Source: Bacteroidota bacterium (GTDB lineage Bacteria; Bacteroidota; Bacteroidia; Chitinophagales; Chitinophagaceae). Taken from it: 36,495 nucleotides of DNA. Shown here in pieces: positions 24,088 to 32,036 of this stretch. The DNA is taken from assembly GCA_023430465.1 (NCBI GenBank), contig JAEZAM010000087.1, forward strand, positions 1-36,495, in the 5' to 3' direction. Both the position numbers and the translations under genes were made by a program. The notes under the pieces were generated by a model, which saw only the letters and a program-made list of their open reading frames with translations, ran no database searches and had not been told where the DNA came from. Within the stretch, counting starts at the first letter, position 1. Every line of letters starts with the position of its first letter.

Positions 24088-24164
24088 ATTTCCCGCTAAA
24101 ACGCAAAGGGAGCAAAGGCGCAAATTTTTTAGGCCTTGCATAACTTTGCGTTTTTGCGTGAAAC
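24088..24164. repeat. 77-bp imperfect inverted-repeat element between mdh and the lipase gene
   Basis: The left arm (24088-24108) and right arm (24144-24164) are inverted with three mismatches in 21 bases. The right arm is identical to the reverse complement of 9489-9509. It begins 4 bp after the mdh stop, and its right arm holds TAACTTTG. It could act as an mdh 3' hairpin. Confidence 0.8.
24141..24148 (+). promoter_or_regulatory. Candidate -7 promoter element for the lipase gene
   Basis: TAACTTTG is a perfect TAnnTTTG that overlaps the right arm of the repeat at 24144-24164. No -33 TTG is seen 17-23 bp upstream. The leader would be about 25 nt. Confidence 0.35.
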
Positions 24165-24176
24165 CAACCCTCCACT

Positions 24177-25271
24177 ATGAGATGGCTGATCGTCCTTTCA
24201 CTTCTTCTGCGCGTTGCTGCTGCTCAGCAACTCAAGCCTGGCTTTGATCCGCAGGAATATCTCGGGTTACTCAGCCTCACCTTCCATAGCAACAGCATTT
24301 CCGACAGCAACGTTCGCAAATCAAAGACAGATAACTACAGGATGGTTTACCGGTCTGATGAACGTGGGTTTCTTAACCGGTGGACGCTTTACAAAAGGAA
24401 CGATGGTGTACATGTCATCGACATTCGTGGCACCGTGAATCAGGCTGCAAGCTGGATGGCAAATTTCTATGCAGCCATGATCCCCGCCACAGGTTCCCTG
24501 CAACTCGACGACACCACCACCTTCAACTACCAGCTTGCCGGCTCGCCCAATGCGACAGTACACGCCGGCTGGACGATCAGTCTTGGCTTCCTCGCACCGG
24601 ACATACTTCGTCAGTTAAAAAATATCCGGCAGCAGGAAGGTGGAAATGAAATACTCCTGTTCGGTCACAGCCAGGGTGCTGCAATAACTTTCCTCCTGCG
24701 GTCGTGGTTGCATTACGAACAACTAAATGGAAGGCTGGATACCGCTTACCGTTTCAAGACCTATTGCAGTGCAGCGCCCAAGCCTGGGAACCTCTACTAT
24801 GCTTATGATTTTGAGTTCATCACCCGCAATGGCTGGCAGTACACGGTGGTGAATGCTGCCGACTGGGTACCCGAAACGCCTTTCTCCATACAGACAGTCG
24901 ATCAGTTCAATAGCACCAATCCTTTCAACGACATAAAAGGTGCATTGCGAAAACAACGGTTTGTTATCAGGACCCTGGGCGGTCTTGTCTATCATAAACT
25001 GGAAAAGAAACCCCGCAAAGCAGTGCGCAAATTCAATAAATACCTGGGCCGCCAGCTTTATAAACGAGGTGTCCGCGATGTATTGCCGCAACTGAAGGAG
25101 CCCGTTTATGTCAACTCTGGAAACTATTCCAGGGCAGGGATGCCCATCGTGCTGATGCCGGATGAAAATTATTGGAAACTTTTTCCGGACAGCAAGGAGA
25201 AAATTTTCGTTCACCATCTTTTTGCGCCATATCATTACCTGCTCAAATTGCATTATTTGTCAAACCGGTAA
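24177..25271 (+). CDS. Secreted class 3-like lipase
   Basis: The 364-residue protein has a short signal peptide (MRWLIVLSLLLRVAAA) and the alpha/beta hydrolase layout of fungal-type class 3 lipases. VHVIDIRGTVNQAASW (79-94) supplies the oxyanion strand, and ILLFGHSQGAAITFLL contains the nucleophile Ser165 in GHSQG. TVVNAADWVPETPF is the likely acid region (Asp near 228), and HHLFAPYHYLLKLHY near the C-terminus probably provides the histidine. It should act on esters or lipids in the periplasm or outside the cell. The last 19 bases overlap the 3' end of the convergent methyltransferase gene. Substrate is not predictable. Confidence 0.85.
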   Translation: MRWLIVLSLLLRVAAAQQLKPGFDPQEYLGLLSLTFHSNSISDSNVRKSKTDNYRMVYRSDERGFLNRWTLYKRNDGVHVIDIRGTVNQAASWMANFYAAMIPATGSLQLDDTTTFNYQLAGSPNATVHAGWTISLGFLAPDILRQLKNIRQQEGGNEILLFGHSQGAAITFLLRSWLHYEQLNGRLDTAYRFKTYCSAAPKPGNLYYAYDFEFITRNGWQYTVVNAADWVPETPFSIQTVDQFNSTNPFNDIKGALRKQRFVIRTLGGLVYHKLEKKPRKAVRKFNKYLGRQLYKRGVRDVLPQLKEPVYVNSGNYSRAGMPIVLMPDENYWKLFPDSKEKIFVHHLFAPYHYLLKLHYLSNR

Positions 25272-26215
25272 CACCAGCGCCAAAGGCGCCCAGTGAAATC
25301 GAATGGCGTTGTGGCCTTTGTTATGTCCCTGACGGCGGTAGTGCGAATGGCCGCACTGTCAAGTTTGAAGGTACGCAGGTTTGTACTAAAGATCAGGATA
25401 CCCCCCGGTCGCAGGATGCGCAGACATTCATTGATCAGCATGACGTGGTCCTGCTGTATGTCGAGGAAATCATCCATGCGTTTGCTGTTGCTGAAAGTGG
25501 GTGGGTCCATGATGATGAGATCAGCAGACTCGTCCCTGGCCTGGCGAATCCATTGCTTTACGTCAGCCTGGATGAAAGCATATCGGTTTTCCCCCGGCTG
25601 GTCATCGAAACCGTTCAGCGCCATATTTCTTCGGGCCCATTGAACATAGGTATTGGAAAGGTCGATCGTCGTGACGGATCGGGCACCGCCTGCGGTGGCG
25701 TACACAGAAAATGAACCAGTGTAGGCAAACAGGTTCAAGACGTCCTTATCCCGGCTAAGTGTCCCGGCCATTTTCCTTGTATCCCTGTGATCGAGAAAGA
25801 GGCCCGTGTCGAGATAATCGCTGAGGTTAACGATAAATTTCAGCTTGTTCTCGTTGACGACGAATTCATGGGTCCGGGTATCGATACGTTGGTATTGCCC
25901 CAGCCGGCCGGGCTTACGCTGCCGGAGTTTGGTGAAAATATTGTCCTCCGGGATACCCAGCACTTCGCCTGTTATTTTCCGGCATCGCGCGGCCCACTGC
26001 TGATGGGCCGACTCTTCCATCCCATGCTCCCGTTTGTACTCGGCCATGTACACGTGATCGCCATAAATTTCAATGGAAAAAGGGAATTCCGGGATATCAT
26101 GGTCGTATACCCTGTAACAACTGATATCCACGCGACGCGCCTGCCGGGAAAGATGCCGGAATACCTTGGTCAGCCTGTTTCTGAACATCTCCATCTTTTC
26201 TTCCAACACGCGCAA
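25253..26215 (-). CDS. rlmK: RlmK-like 23S rRNA methyltransferase (class I, SAM-dependent)
   Basis: The 320-residue protein aligns with the C-terminal half (RlmK) of the E. coli RlmKL fusion, which makes m7G2069 in 23S rRNA. Shared blocks are MFRNRLTKVFRHLSRQAR at the N-terminus, CYRVYDHDIPEFPFSIEIYG, RQRKPGRLGQYQ, KFIVNLSDYLDTGLFLDHR, VLNLFAYTGSFSVYA (SAM motif I), and IIMDPPTFSNSKRMDDFLDIQ with the catalytic DPPTFSNS. The RlmL half (THUMP plus m2G domain) is absent, so this is a stand-alone RlmK. ATG codons at 26215 and 26194 both fit. It is divergent from the exonuclease/GIY-YIG gene with a 37-bp gap. Confidence 0.88.
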   Translation of the reverse strand: MRVLEEKMEMFRNRLTKVFRHLSRQARRVDISCYRVYDHDIPEFPFSIEIYGDHVYMAEYKREHGMEESAHQQWAARCRKITGEVLGIPEDNIFTKLRQRKPGRLGQYQRIDTRTHEFVVNENKLKFIVNLSDYLDTGLFLDHRDTRKMAGTLSRDKDVLNLFAYTGSFSVYATAGGARSVTTIDLSNTYVQWARRNMALNGFDDQPGENRYAFIQADVKQWIRQARDESADLIIMDPPTFSNSKRMDDFLDIQQDHVMLINECLRILRPGGILIFSTNLRTFKLDSAAIRTTAVRDITKATTPFDFTGRLWRWCYRFDK

Positions 26216-26252
26216 AATTTTTACGAAATTAGCAGTCTGCTTTCACAACACC

Positions 26253-27620
26253 ATGTACGCAATTGTAGATATAGAAACGACGGGAGGATATGCTGCGGCA
26301 AATGGCATCACCGAAATATGCATTATCGTTCACGATGGTGAGCGGGTAGTATCCAGATTCGAAAGCCTTATCAACCCACTCATCACGATTCCACGATACA
26401 TCCAGGCAATGACCGGCATAACGGATGAAATGGTGGAAGACGCCCCGCAGTTTCATGAACTGGCACCAACGATCTACGAACTTTTGCATGACAAGATCTT
26501 TGTGGCGCACAATGTAAACTTCGACTATTCATTCGTGAAGGCACAGCTTGGTGCCTGCGGTTATGAACTGAATACGCAAAAACTTTGCACCGTGAGGCTG
26601 AGCAGGAAGATCATTCCCGGCCTTCCCTCCTATGGACTGGGTAACCTTTGTCACTCACTCGGGATCATCATCGAAAACCGGCACCGCGCCGGCGGCGATA
26701 CTGAAGCAACGGCGAAACTCTTCAGCCTGCTCCTGGAAAAGGATACAGAGAATTTCCTGAAGAAAAGCTTAACACGTAATTCAAAGGAACAATTACTCCC
26801 GCCTAACGTCCCTAAGGAGCATTTTGATCAATTGCCTTATAGTCCAGGTGTATACTATTTCCATAACGATAAGGGAAAAATTGTTTATGTAGGAAAAGCA
26901 AAGAACATCCGGTACCGTGTAAACAGTCATTTCAGCAACAACTCTTCCAGTCGCCAGAAGCAGAATTTCATGCGGCACATCCATGCCATTTCTTACAAGG
27001 AATGCGCGACGGAACTGATGGCGAATATTCTCGAGTCAACAGAAATAAAGAAGCTCTGGCCGATCTTCAATTCATCGCAGAAACGGCGGGAGGACAATTA
27101 TGGGATCTATGCTTATGAAGATCAGAATGGATACCGGCGCCTGTTGATCGAAAAAAGCAAGCAACTGTTACCTGCGGTTGCCAATTTCCATTACCTCGTC
27201 GATGGCCAGGCGATGTTGCGGAGACTGGTGAAGGATTTTCAACTCTGCCCGAGATTGTGTTTTATTCAAACTGACCCGGCCTGCGAAGGCATAAAAGAAG
27301 GCACCTGTACAGGCGCCTGCGAACAGGCTGAACCGGCTGCAGACTATAATGCACGCGTAGATGCTGCCATCGCTTCGCTACAGGACACACCTTCATTCGC
27401 GATCATTGAAAAAGGGCTGACACCTGACCAGCAGTCATGTGTACTGGTATGGCAGGGGAAATTTTATGGAATGGGATACATTTCTTCGGACGAGCAGGTG
27501 ACGCAGCCCGAAGCCTTTCTTGACCTCGTGACGCAATACAAGGAAAACCTGTTCATTCGCAACCTCGTGCATAACTATGCTTCTAAAAACCCGCATCGGG
27601 TGAAGCAGTTGGTGGGTTGA
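26253..27620 (+). CDS. DEDD exonuclease fused to GIY-YIG (UvrC/Cho-like) nuclease
   Basis: The ATG at 26253 is chosen because it gives MYAIVDIETTGG, the normal N-terminus of a DnaQ-type exonuclease; the upstream extension overlaps the divergent gene. The 455-residue protein has Exo I (Asp6, Glu8), Exo II HNVNFD (86-91) and Exo III HRAGGD (144-149), ending near 165. A GIY-YIG domain follows from about 195: GVYYF and VYVGKAKNIRYR (211-222), with Arg220 and Glu261. A Cys cluster LCPRLC...ACEGIKEGTCTGAC matches the C-x7-C-x3-C spacing of UvrC/Cho. It probably acts in DNA repair: nicking by GIY-YIG and 3'-5' trimming by DEDD. UvrC's helix-hairpin-helix and second nuclease domain are missing. Confidence 0.9.
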   Translation: MYAIVDIETTGGYAAANGITEICIIVHDGERVVSRFESLINPLITIPRYIQAMTGITDEMVEDAPQFHELAPTIYELLHDKIFVAHNVNFDYSFVKAQLGACGYELNTQKLCTVRLSRKIIPGLPSYGLGNLCHSLGIIIENRHRAGGDTEATAKLFSLLLEKDTENFLKKSLTRNSKEQLLPPNVPKEHFDQLPYSPGVYYFHNDKGKIVYVGKAKNIRYRVNSHFSNNSSSRQKQNFMRHIHAISYKECATELMANILESTEIKKLWPIFNSSQKRREDNYGIYAYEDQNGYRRLLIEKSKQLLPAVANFHYLVDGQAMLRRLVKDFQLCPRLCFIQTDPACEGIKEGTCTGACEQAEPAADYNARVDAAIASLQDTPSFAIIEKGLTPDQQSCVLVWQGKFYGMGYISSDEQVTQPEAFLDLVTQYKENLFIRNLVHNYASKNPHRVKQLVG

Positions 27621-27804
27621 AGTTCACGCAATTCGGGTTTCACGAAAAGAAAAAAGGGAGCAAAGACGCACCCTTCGATGCCCGTAGACACCAACTGGAA
27701 ATTAAAAATGAAAAAATAAGAAAGCCAATTCCAACCTGCTCTCAGGGAGCAGGCATCCAGCATCCGGCCATCCGGTATCCCGAATCCCGCATCCCTTATC
27801 CCGG
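27621..27804. repeat. Repeat-filled gap between the exonuclease/GIY-YIG gene and the FKBP gene
   Basis: Positions 27636-27667 are a degraded copy of the GTTTCACGCAAA family. AAATTAAAAATGAAAAA (27700-27716) and ATCCAGCATCC with CTCTCAGGG (27738-27765) recur inverted at 41-125. CCTGCTC-TCAGG-GAGCAGG (27735-27753) is a perfect 7-bp hairpin that may end transcription of the FKBP gene: a T-rich tract follows it on the minus strand. ATCCCG/ATCCGG words fill 27755-27800. Confidence 0.65.
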
Positions 27805-28536
27805 CTATTGCTTCTTTTTCACATCCAGCAATTCCATCTCGAAGATGAGCATCGAACCGCCAGGAATCACAGGTCCACTGCCAAACAAGCCATAGCCTAA
27901 CTGGTAGGGAATATAAAGCTTGTATTTTGATCCCACGTTCATCAATTGAAGGCCCTCGATCCAGCCGGCGATCACCTGGTTCACCGGCATGACCAATGGT
28001 GTACCACGGTTATAAGATGCATCGAACTCGGTACCGTCCAGCAATGTACCCCGGTAGTGTACGACAAACGTATCCTCGATGGTAGGTTTGATGCCGGTGC
28101 CCTGTGTGATCACTTCGTATTGCAGACCGGTGGCAGTAGTGGTAACACCTGGCTTCTTTTTATTTTCAGCAAGGAATTTCTCACCTGCAGCGATGAGTGC
28201 CTTCGATTTTTCCGCCTGCAACTTTTTGAACATGTTATTTACGATCTCATTCGCGGCAGCATCATCAAAAGTAGCCGCCTTGCCTTTCAGCACTTCCGTC
28301 ATACCCTGCTGCACCAGCGCCGGGTTGATCGAGGTAAATCCCTCGCGCACATAAAAATTGCCCATTCCCATACCAATGGCGTAACTGGCGGAATCGCTGA
28401 GATTTTTGAGGACTGGCTTTTTTGCTGCGGTCTGTGTGGCTGGTTTGGCAGCGGGTTTTGGTTTTGCCGGAGTTTTCTGGGCAAATACCAGCGTGCTGCA
28501 CAACGTGCCTGTCAATGCGAGGATGAGTTTATTCAT
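27805..28536 (-). CDS. Periplasmic FKBP-type peptidyl-prolyl isomerase (Mip/FkpA-like)
   Basis: The enzyme speeds cis-trans isomerisation of X-Pro bonds in exported proteins. The 243-residue product has a signal peptide (1-19), a Lys/Pro/Ala-rich linker (20-45), an FKBP_N dimerisation domain (about 48-135; SDSASYAIGMGMGNFYVREG) and a C-terminal FKBP domain (about 140-240) with VHYRGTLLDGTEFDASY from 159, VIAGWIEGLQLM and YGPVIPGG-like GSGPVIPGGSMLIFEMELLDV. These contain the usual active-site aromatic and Asp residues. It is downstream of cmk by 58 bp and has its own TATTTTTG promoter candidate. Confidence 0.93.
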   Translation of the reverse strand: MNKLILALTGTLCSTLVFAQKTPAKPKPAAKPATQTAAKKPVLKNLSDSASYAIGMGMGNFYVREGFTSINPALVQQGMTEVLKGKAATFDDAAANEIVNNMFKKLQAEKSKALIAAGEKFLAENKKKPGVTTTATGLQYEVITQGTGIKPTIEDTFVVHYRGTLLDGTEFDASYNRGTPLVMPVNQVIAGWIEGLQLMNVGSKYKLYIPYQLGYGLFGSGPVIPGGSMLIFEMELLDVKKKQ

Positions 28537-28556
28537 TTAGTTAAATTGATAGTCTG

Positions 28557-28564
28557 CAAAAATA
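28557..28564 (-). promoter_or_regulatory. Candidate -7 promoter element for the FKBP gene
   Basis: The minus strand reads TATTTTTG, a perfect TAnnTTTG, with about 16-20 nt of leader before the ATG. TTA 17 bp upstream, within a direct repeat, is a weak -33. Confidence 0.45.
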
Positions 28565-28580
28565 AAGGCTGCTGTCCAGA

Positions 28581-28609
28581 TTAAGGTTAACAGCTTAGTT
28601 AAGGTTAAC
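28581..28609. repeat. 18-bp direct repeat at the cmk 3' end
   Basis: TTAAGGTTAAC occurs at 28581-28591 and again at 28599-28609, 18 bp apart. One copy encodes the last residues of cmk, and the other lies just beyond the stop, about 17 bp upstream of the FKBP -7 element. It may be a small tandem duplication or an operator pair. Confidence 0.5.
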
Positions 28610-29287
28610 CGCTTTTTTCTCTTTTGCCCAACCAAGTGCGAGCTGAAATTGCTCTTCGGGCGTGATATGGGTATTATCGAGCACGATGGCATCATCCGCT
28701 TTGCGCAGCGGGCTGACCTCGCGGTGAGAGTCGATATAGTCACGCATCTCGAGGTTGTTTTTCACCTCCTCTATGGTCACATTGGGATTTTTTTCATAGA
28801 GTTCTTTGAACCGTCTTTCCACGCGGACGGCATTATCGGCCGTCATGAATATCTTCAATTCGGCTTTGGGGAACACTACCGTGCCGATATCGCGGCCATC
28901 CATGACGATGCCTTTCTTCGCGCCCAGTTTTTGCTGTTGCGCCACGGCAAATTCCCTAACCTCGCGGATCGCGGCGACATCGCTCACTTTTTCCGCCACT
29001 ACCAGGTCACGGATCACATATTCAACATTTTCGTCATTGAGGAAGATCTCACTGGCCTCTGCCTTTTCATTGAAATGGAAGTCGAGATGGATCTGCTTGA
29101 TCGCTTCCACTACCTGGTCATGGTCTGTCCAGTCGATGTGATTCCGGAGAAAATAAAGGGTGATTGCCCGGTACATCGCCCCACTGTCAACGTAAACGTA
29201 TCCGAGTTTTTTTGCCAATTGTTTTGCCAGGGTGCTTTTGCCGCAACTGGACCAACCATCGATCGTGATAATAATTTTCCTGGCCAT
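28595..29287 (-). CDS. cmk: Cytidylate kinase
   Basis: Cmk phosphorylates CMP and dCMP with ATP. The ATG at 29287 gives MARKIIITIDGWSSCGKSTL with the P-loop at 11-19; an upstream in-frame ATG lies within the clpC terminator and is rejected. The 230-residue protein has VDSGAMYRAITLYFL (substrate region), MDGRDIGTVVFPKA with the conserved GRDIGT, and a C-terminal RDYIDSHREVSPLRKADDA segment with the LID arginines. Length is typical. It is expressed separately from clpC, because a terminator lies between them. Confidence 0.96.
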   Translation of the reverse strand: MARKIIITIDGWSSCGKSTLAKQLAKKLGYVYVDSGAMYRAITLYFLRNHIDWTDHDQVVEAIKQIHLDFHFNEKAEASEIFLNDENVEYVIRDLVVAEKVSDVAAIREVREFAVAQQQKLGAKKGIVMDGRDIGTVVFPKAELKIFMTADNAVRVERRFKELYEKNPNVTIEEVKNNLEMRDYIDSHREVSPLRKADDAIVLDNTHITPEEQFQLALGWAKEKKAVNLN

Positions 29288-29295
29288 ATGATGGA

Positions 29296-29303
29296 CAAAA
29301 ATA
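29296..29303 (-). promoter_or_regulatory. Candidate -7 promoter element for cmk within the clpC terminator tail
   Basis: The minus strand reads TATTTTTG, a perfect TAnnTTTG, formed by the T-rich tail of the clpC terminator. Eight bases separate it from the cmk ATG, so the leader would be very short. Because T-runs produce this motif easily, it may be coincidental. Confidence 0.3.
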
Positions 29304-29335
29304 AAAAAGGAGTACGGCATTCGCTGTACTCCTTT
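29297..29335 (-). terminator. Rho-independent terminator of clpC
   Basis: AAAGGAGTAC (29306-29315) and GTACTCCTTT (29326-29335) form a perfect 10-bp stem around a 10-base loop, and on the minus strand TTTATTTTT follows. It lies 19 bp after the clpC stop. Confidence 0.9.
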
Positions 29336-29354
29336 AAATAATCTGTGAAAATTA

Positions 29355-31889
29355 TCAGGTCTTCGATTCTTTTGGTTTGGACTCAGCCTTGCTGAAAGAG
29401 AATTTCAGTTTGGCGTTTGCCTCGTCTACGTCTGCCTCCAGCACATCTCCGGCCTTCACGTTCAGGTTCAGGATCTCTTCTGCCAGCGGATCTTCCAGGT
29501 ATTTCTGGATCGCGCGATGCAATGGCCTTGCGCCGAACTGGGAATCATACCCCTTGTCAGCCAGGAACGTCTTGGCGCCTTCTGTCAGCGTAAGACTGAA
29601 CCCAAGATTGGTGAGCCTTTTCATAACACCCTTCATCAGGATATCAATGATGTTGAAGATGTTTTCTTTCGTGAGACTGTTGAAGATCACCACATCGTCG
29701 ATACGGTTCAGGAACTCCGGAGAGAACGTTTTCTTCAGCGCCTTCTCGATGACTGCCTTGTTCGCTTCATCTTCGTGTTCGAGTTTGGATGAGGTGGTAA
29801 AGCCTACGCCTGATCCAAAATCCTTCAACTGGCGTACACCGATGTTGGAGGTCATGATGATGAGTGAGTTCTTGAAATCAACCTTGCGCCCAAGTCCATC
29901 GGTCAGTTGACCATCATCCAGCACCTGCAGGAGGATATTGTAGATATCAGGGTGAGCTTTCTCGATCTCGTCGAGCAGGATCACACTGTAAGGCTTGCGG
30001 CGTACTCTCTCAGTAAGCTGTCCGCCTTCCTCGTAACCCACATAACCGGGAGGTGCGCCAATAAGGCGGCTTACGGTGAATTTTTCCATGTATTCACTCA
30101 TATCGATCCGCACCAGTGCATCTTCGGAATCAAACATGTGACGGGCGAGTGATCGGGCGAGTTCGGTCTTACCGACCCCGGTTGGTCCCAGGAAAATGAA
30201 GGTACCGATCGGTTTCTTGGGGTCTTTCAATCCCACACGATTACGCTGGATCGCCTTCACCACCTTGCTGATCGCATCGTCCTGGCCGATGACCATGCCA
30301 CGCATATCGTCGGTCATTTTGCGGAGCTTTTCCGTTTCTGCCTGTACCATTCGCTTCACCGGAATTCCGGTCATCATGCTTACCACTTCCGCAATCGCCT
30401 CTTCGTCTATCGGGTAGCGCTTGTGTTTGCTTTCTTCTTCCCAATCCAATTTGGCTTTTTCGAGATCTTCCGCGAGGCGTTTCTCGGTATCACGAAGTGA
30501 TGCTGCTTCTTCAAACTTCTGGCTCTTCACCACCTTGTTCTTTTCATTCTTCACATCTTCGATCTTCTTCTCGAGTTCCACAATGTTCTGGGGAACGTTG
30601 ATGTTTTTCAGGTGAACGCGTGCTCCTACTTCATCCATCACATCGATCGCTTTATCGGGCAGCAGGCGGTCAGTGATGTACCGGTCGCTCAGCTTAACGC
30701 AAGCATCGATGGATTCATCATTGTAGGTAACGTTGTGATAATCCTCGTACTTGGATTTGATGTTGTTAAGTATCTGGATGGTCTCATCCACACTTGGCGG
30801 ATCTACCATTACTTTCTGGAAACGCCGGTCGAGGGCACCGTCTTTCTCGATGTACATCCGGTATTCATCAAGAGTTGAAGCGCCGATGCACTGGAGTTCA
30901 CCACGGGCCAGCGCGGGCTTGAATATATTGCTTGCATCGAGCGACCCGGAAGCGCCACCCGCACCGACTATGGTATGCAACTCATCGATGAAAAGGATGA
31001 CATCCCTGTTCTTCTCGAGCTCGTTCATAATTGCCTTCATGCGTTCCTCAAACTGCCCCCGGTATTTTGTACCGGCCACCAGCGCGGCGAGATCGAGTGA
31101 GATAACGCGCTTATCGAAGAGCACGCGGGAAACCTTGCGCTGAACGATGCGGAGGGCGAGGCCTTCCACGATCGCGGTTTTACCCACACCGGGCTCACCG
31201 ATCAGGATCGGGTTATTCTTTTTTCTTCTCGACAGGATCTGGGACACGCGTTCAATCTCCGCTTCGCGGCCCACAATGGGGTCAAGTGTACCCATTTCTG
31301 CCAGCTTGGTGATATCGCGCCCGAAATTGTCGAGAACGGGTGTTTTACTTTTTGCGTTGCCTGCCTGCTTGGATCCTTTTTGTTGCGAATACTTTTTCTC
31401 GTCATCAAAATCATCATCGTTCTCGTCAGTGTACTCTGCACGGGGATCACTGGATTTTACAATGCCAAGTTCCTGGCGGAAAAGATCATAGTCCACGTCG
31501 AATTGATTTAAGATTTGAGTTGCAATATTTTCTTTGTTCTTCAGGATGGAGAGCATGAGGTGTTCCGTCTCTACCGTTGTGCTTTTGAGGGCTTTTGCTT
31601 CAAGTACGGTGACCCGGATCACTTTCTCGGCCTGGCGAGTCAGCGGAAGACTATTGATGTTTGCAATATTCTTTCCCGTCTTGTCTTTCACCGCCAGTTC
31701 GATCTCCTTCCTCAGTTCATAAAGGTCCACATTGAAGCTTTTCAAAATCTTGACTGCAGTATTGTCACCTTCCCGGATTAAACCAAGAAGCAGATGTTCG
31801 GTGCCGATAAAGTCATTTCCCAGTCGAAGCGCTTCCTCCCTGCTAAACGAAATGATCTCCTTAACCTGTGCTGAAAAATTATTATCCAT
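29355..31889 (-). CDS. clpC: ATP-dependent Clp protease ATPase subunit ClpC
   Basis: ClpC unfolds substrates and feeds them to ClpP. The 844-residue protein has two Clp N repeats (about 5-145), an acidic linker (150-170), AAA1 with Walker A GEPGVGKT (231-238) and Walker B ILFIDE (298-303), a short coiled M domain (about 435-490, KKIEDVKNEKNKVVKSQKFEEAASLRDTEK) that is diagnostic for ClpC rather than ClpB or ClpA, AAA2 with GPTGVGKT (568-575) and VILLDEIEKAH, and GVGF near 705 as the ClpP-docking loop. No mcsA or mcsB is nearby. It has its own promoter candidate and terminator. Confidence 0.97.
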   Translation of the reverse strand: MDNNFSAQVKEIISFSREEALRLGNDFIGTEHLLLGLIREGDNTAVKILKSFNVDLYELRKEIELAVKDKTGKNIANINSLPLTRQAEKVIRVTVLEAKALKSTTVETEHLMLSILKNKENIATQILNQFDVDYDLFRQELGIVKSSDPRAEYTDENDDDFDDEKKYSQQKGSKQAGNAKSKTPVLDNFGRDITKLAEMGTLDPIVGREAEIERVSQILSRRKKNNPILIGEPGVGKTAIVEGLALRIVQRKVSRVLFDKRVISLDLAALVAGTKYRGQFEERMKAIMNELEKNRDVILFIDELHTIVGAGGASGSLDASNIFKPALARGELQCIGASTLDEYRMYIEKDGALDRRFQKVMVDPPSVDETIQILNNIKSKYEDYHNVTYNDESIDACVKLSDRYITDRLLPDKAIDVMDEVGARVHLKNINVPQNIVELEKKIEDVKNEKNKVVKSQKFEEAASLRDTEKRLAEDLEKAKLDWEEESKHKRYPIDEEAIAEVVSMMTGIPVKRMVQAETEKLRKMTDDMRGMVIGQDDAISKVVKAIQRNRVGLKDPKKPIGTFIFLGPTGVGKTELARSLARHMFDSEDALVRIDMSEYMEKFTVSRLIGAPPGYVGYEEGGQLTERVRRKPYSVILLDEIEKAHPDIYNILLQVLDDGQLTDGLGRKVDFKNSLIIMTSNIGVRQLKDFGSGVGFTTSSKLEHEDEANKAVIEKALKKTFSPEFLNRIDDVVIFNSLTKENIFNIIDILMKGVMKRLTNLGFSLTLTEGAKTFLADKGYDSQFGARPLHRAIQKYLEDPLAEEILNLNVKAGDVLEADVDEANAKLKFSFSKAESKPKESKT

Positions 31890-31920
31890 ACTTAGATAAT
31901 TGGTTGTGATACAATATTAA

Positions 31921-31928
31921 CAAATATA
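31921..31928 (-). promoter_or_regulatory. Candidate promoter of clpC (-7 element)
   Basis: The minus strand reads TATATTTG, a perfect TAnnTTTG. CTG lies 19 bp upstream as a near -33. The leader would be about 25 nt. Confidence 0.55.
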
Positions 31929-32036
31929 TTTGGTTCCTGTTCTCCCGCAGTTATAAACGAAATGTTGATAATTTAAGTTGTCGGAACCCCGGGTTTTTTT
32001 GCACTTTGAGAGGCTTCAATGCTTAAACTTCGAGTT

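Noticed and set aside
28649..29341. 230-codon plus-strand frame opposite cmk
   Set aside because: It covers the whole of cmk in antisense and runs through the clpC terminator; no domain is seen.
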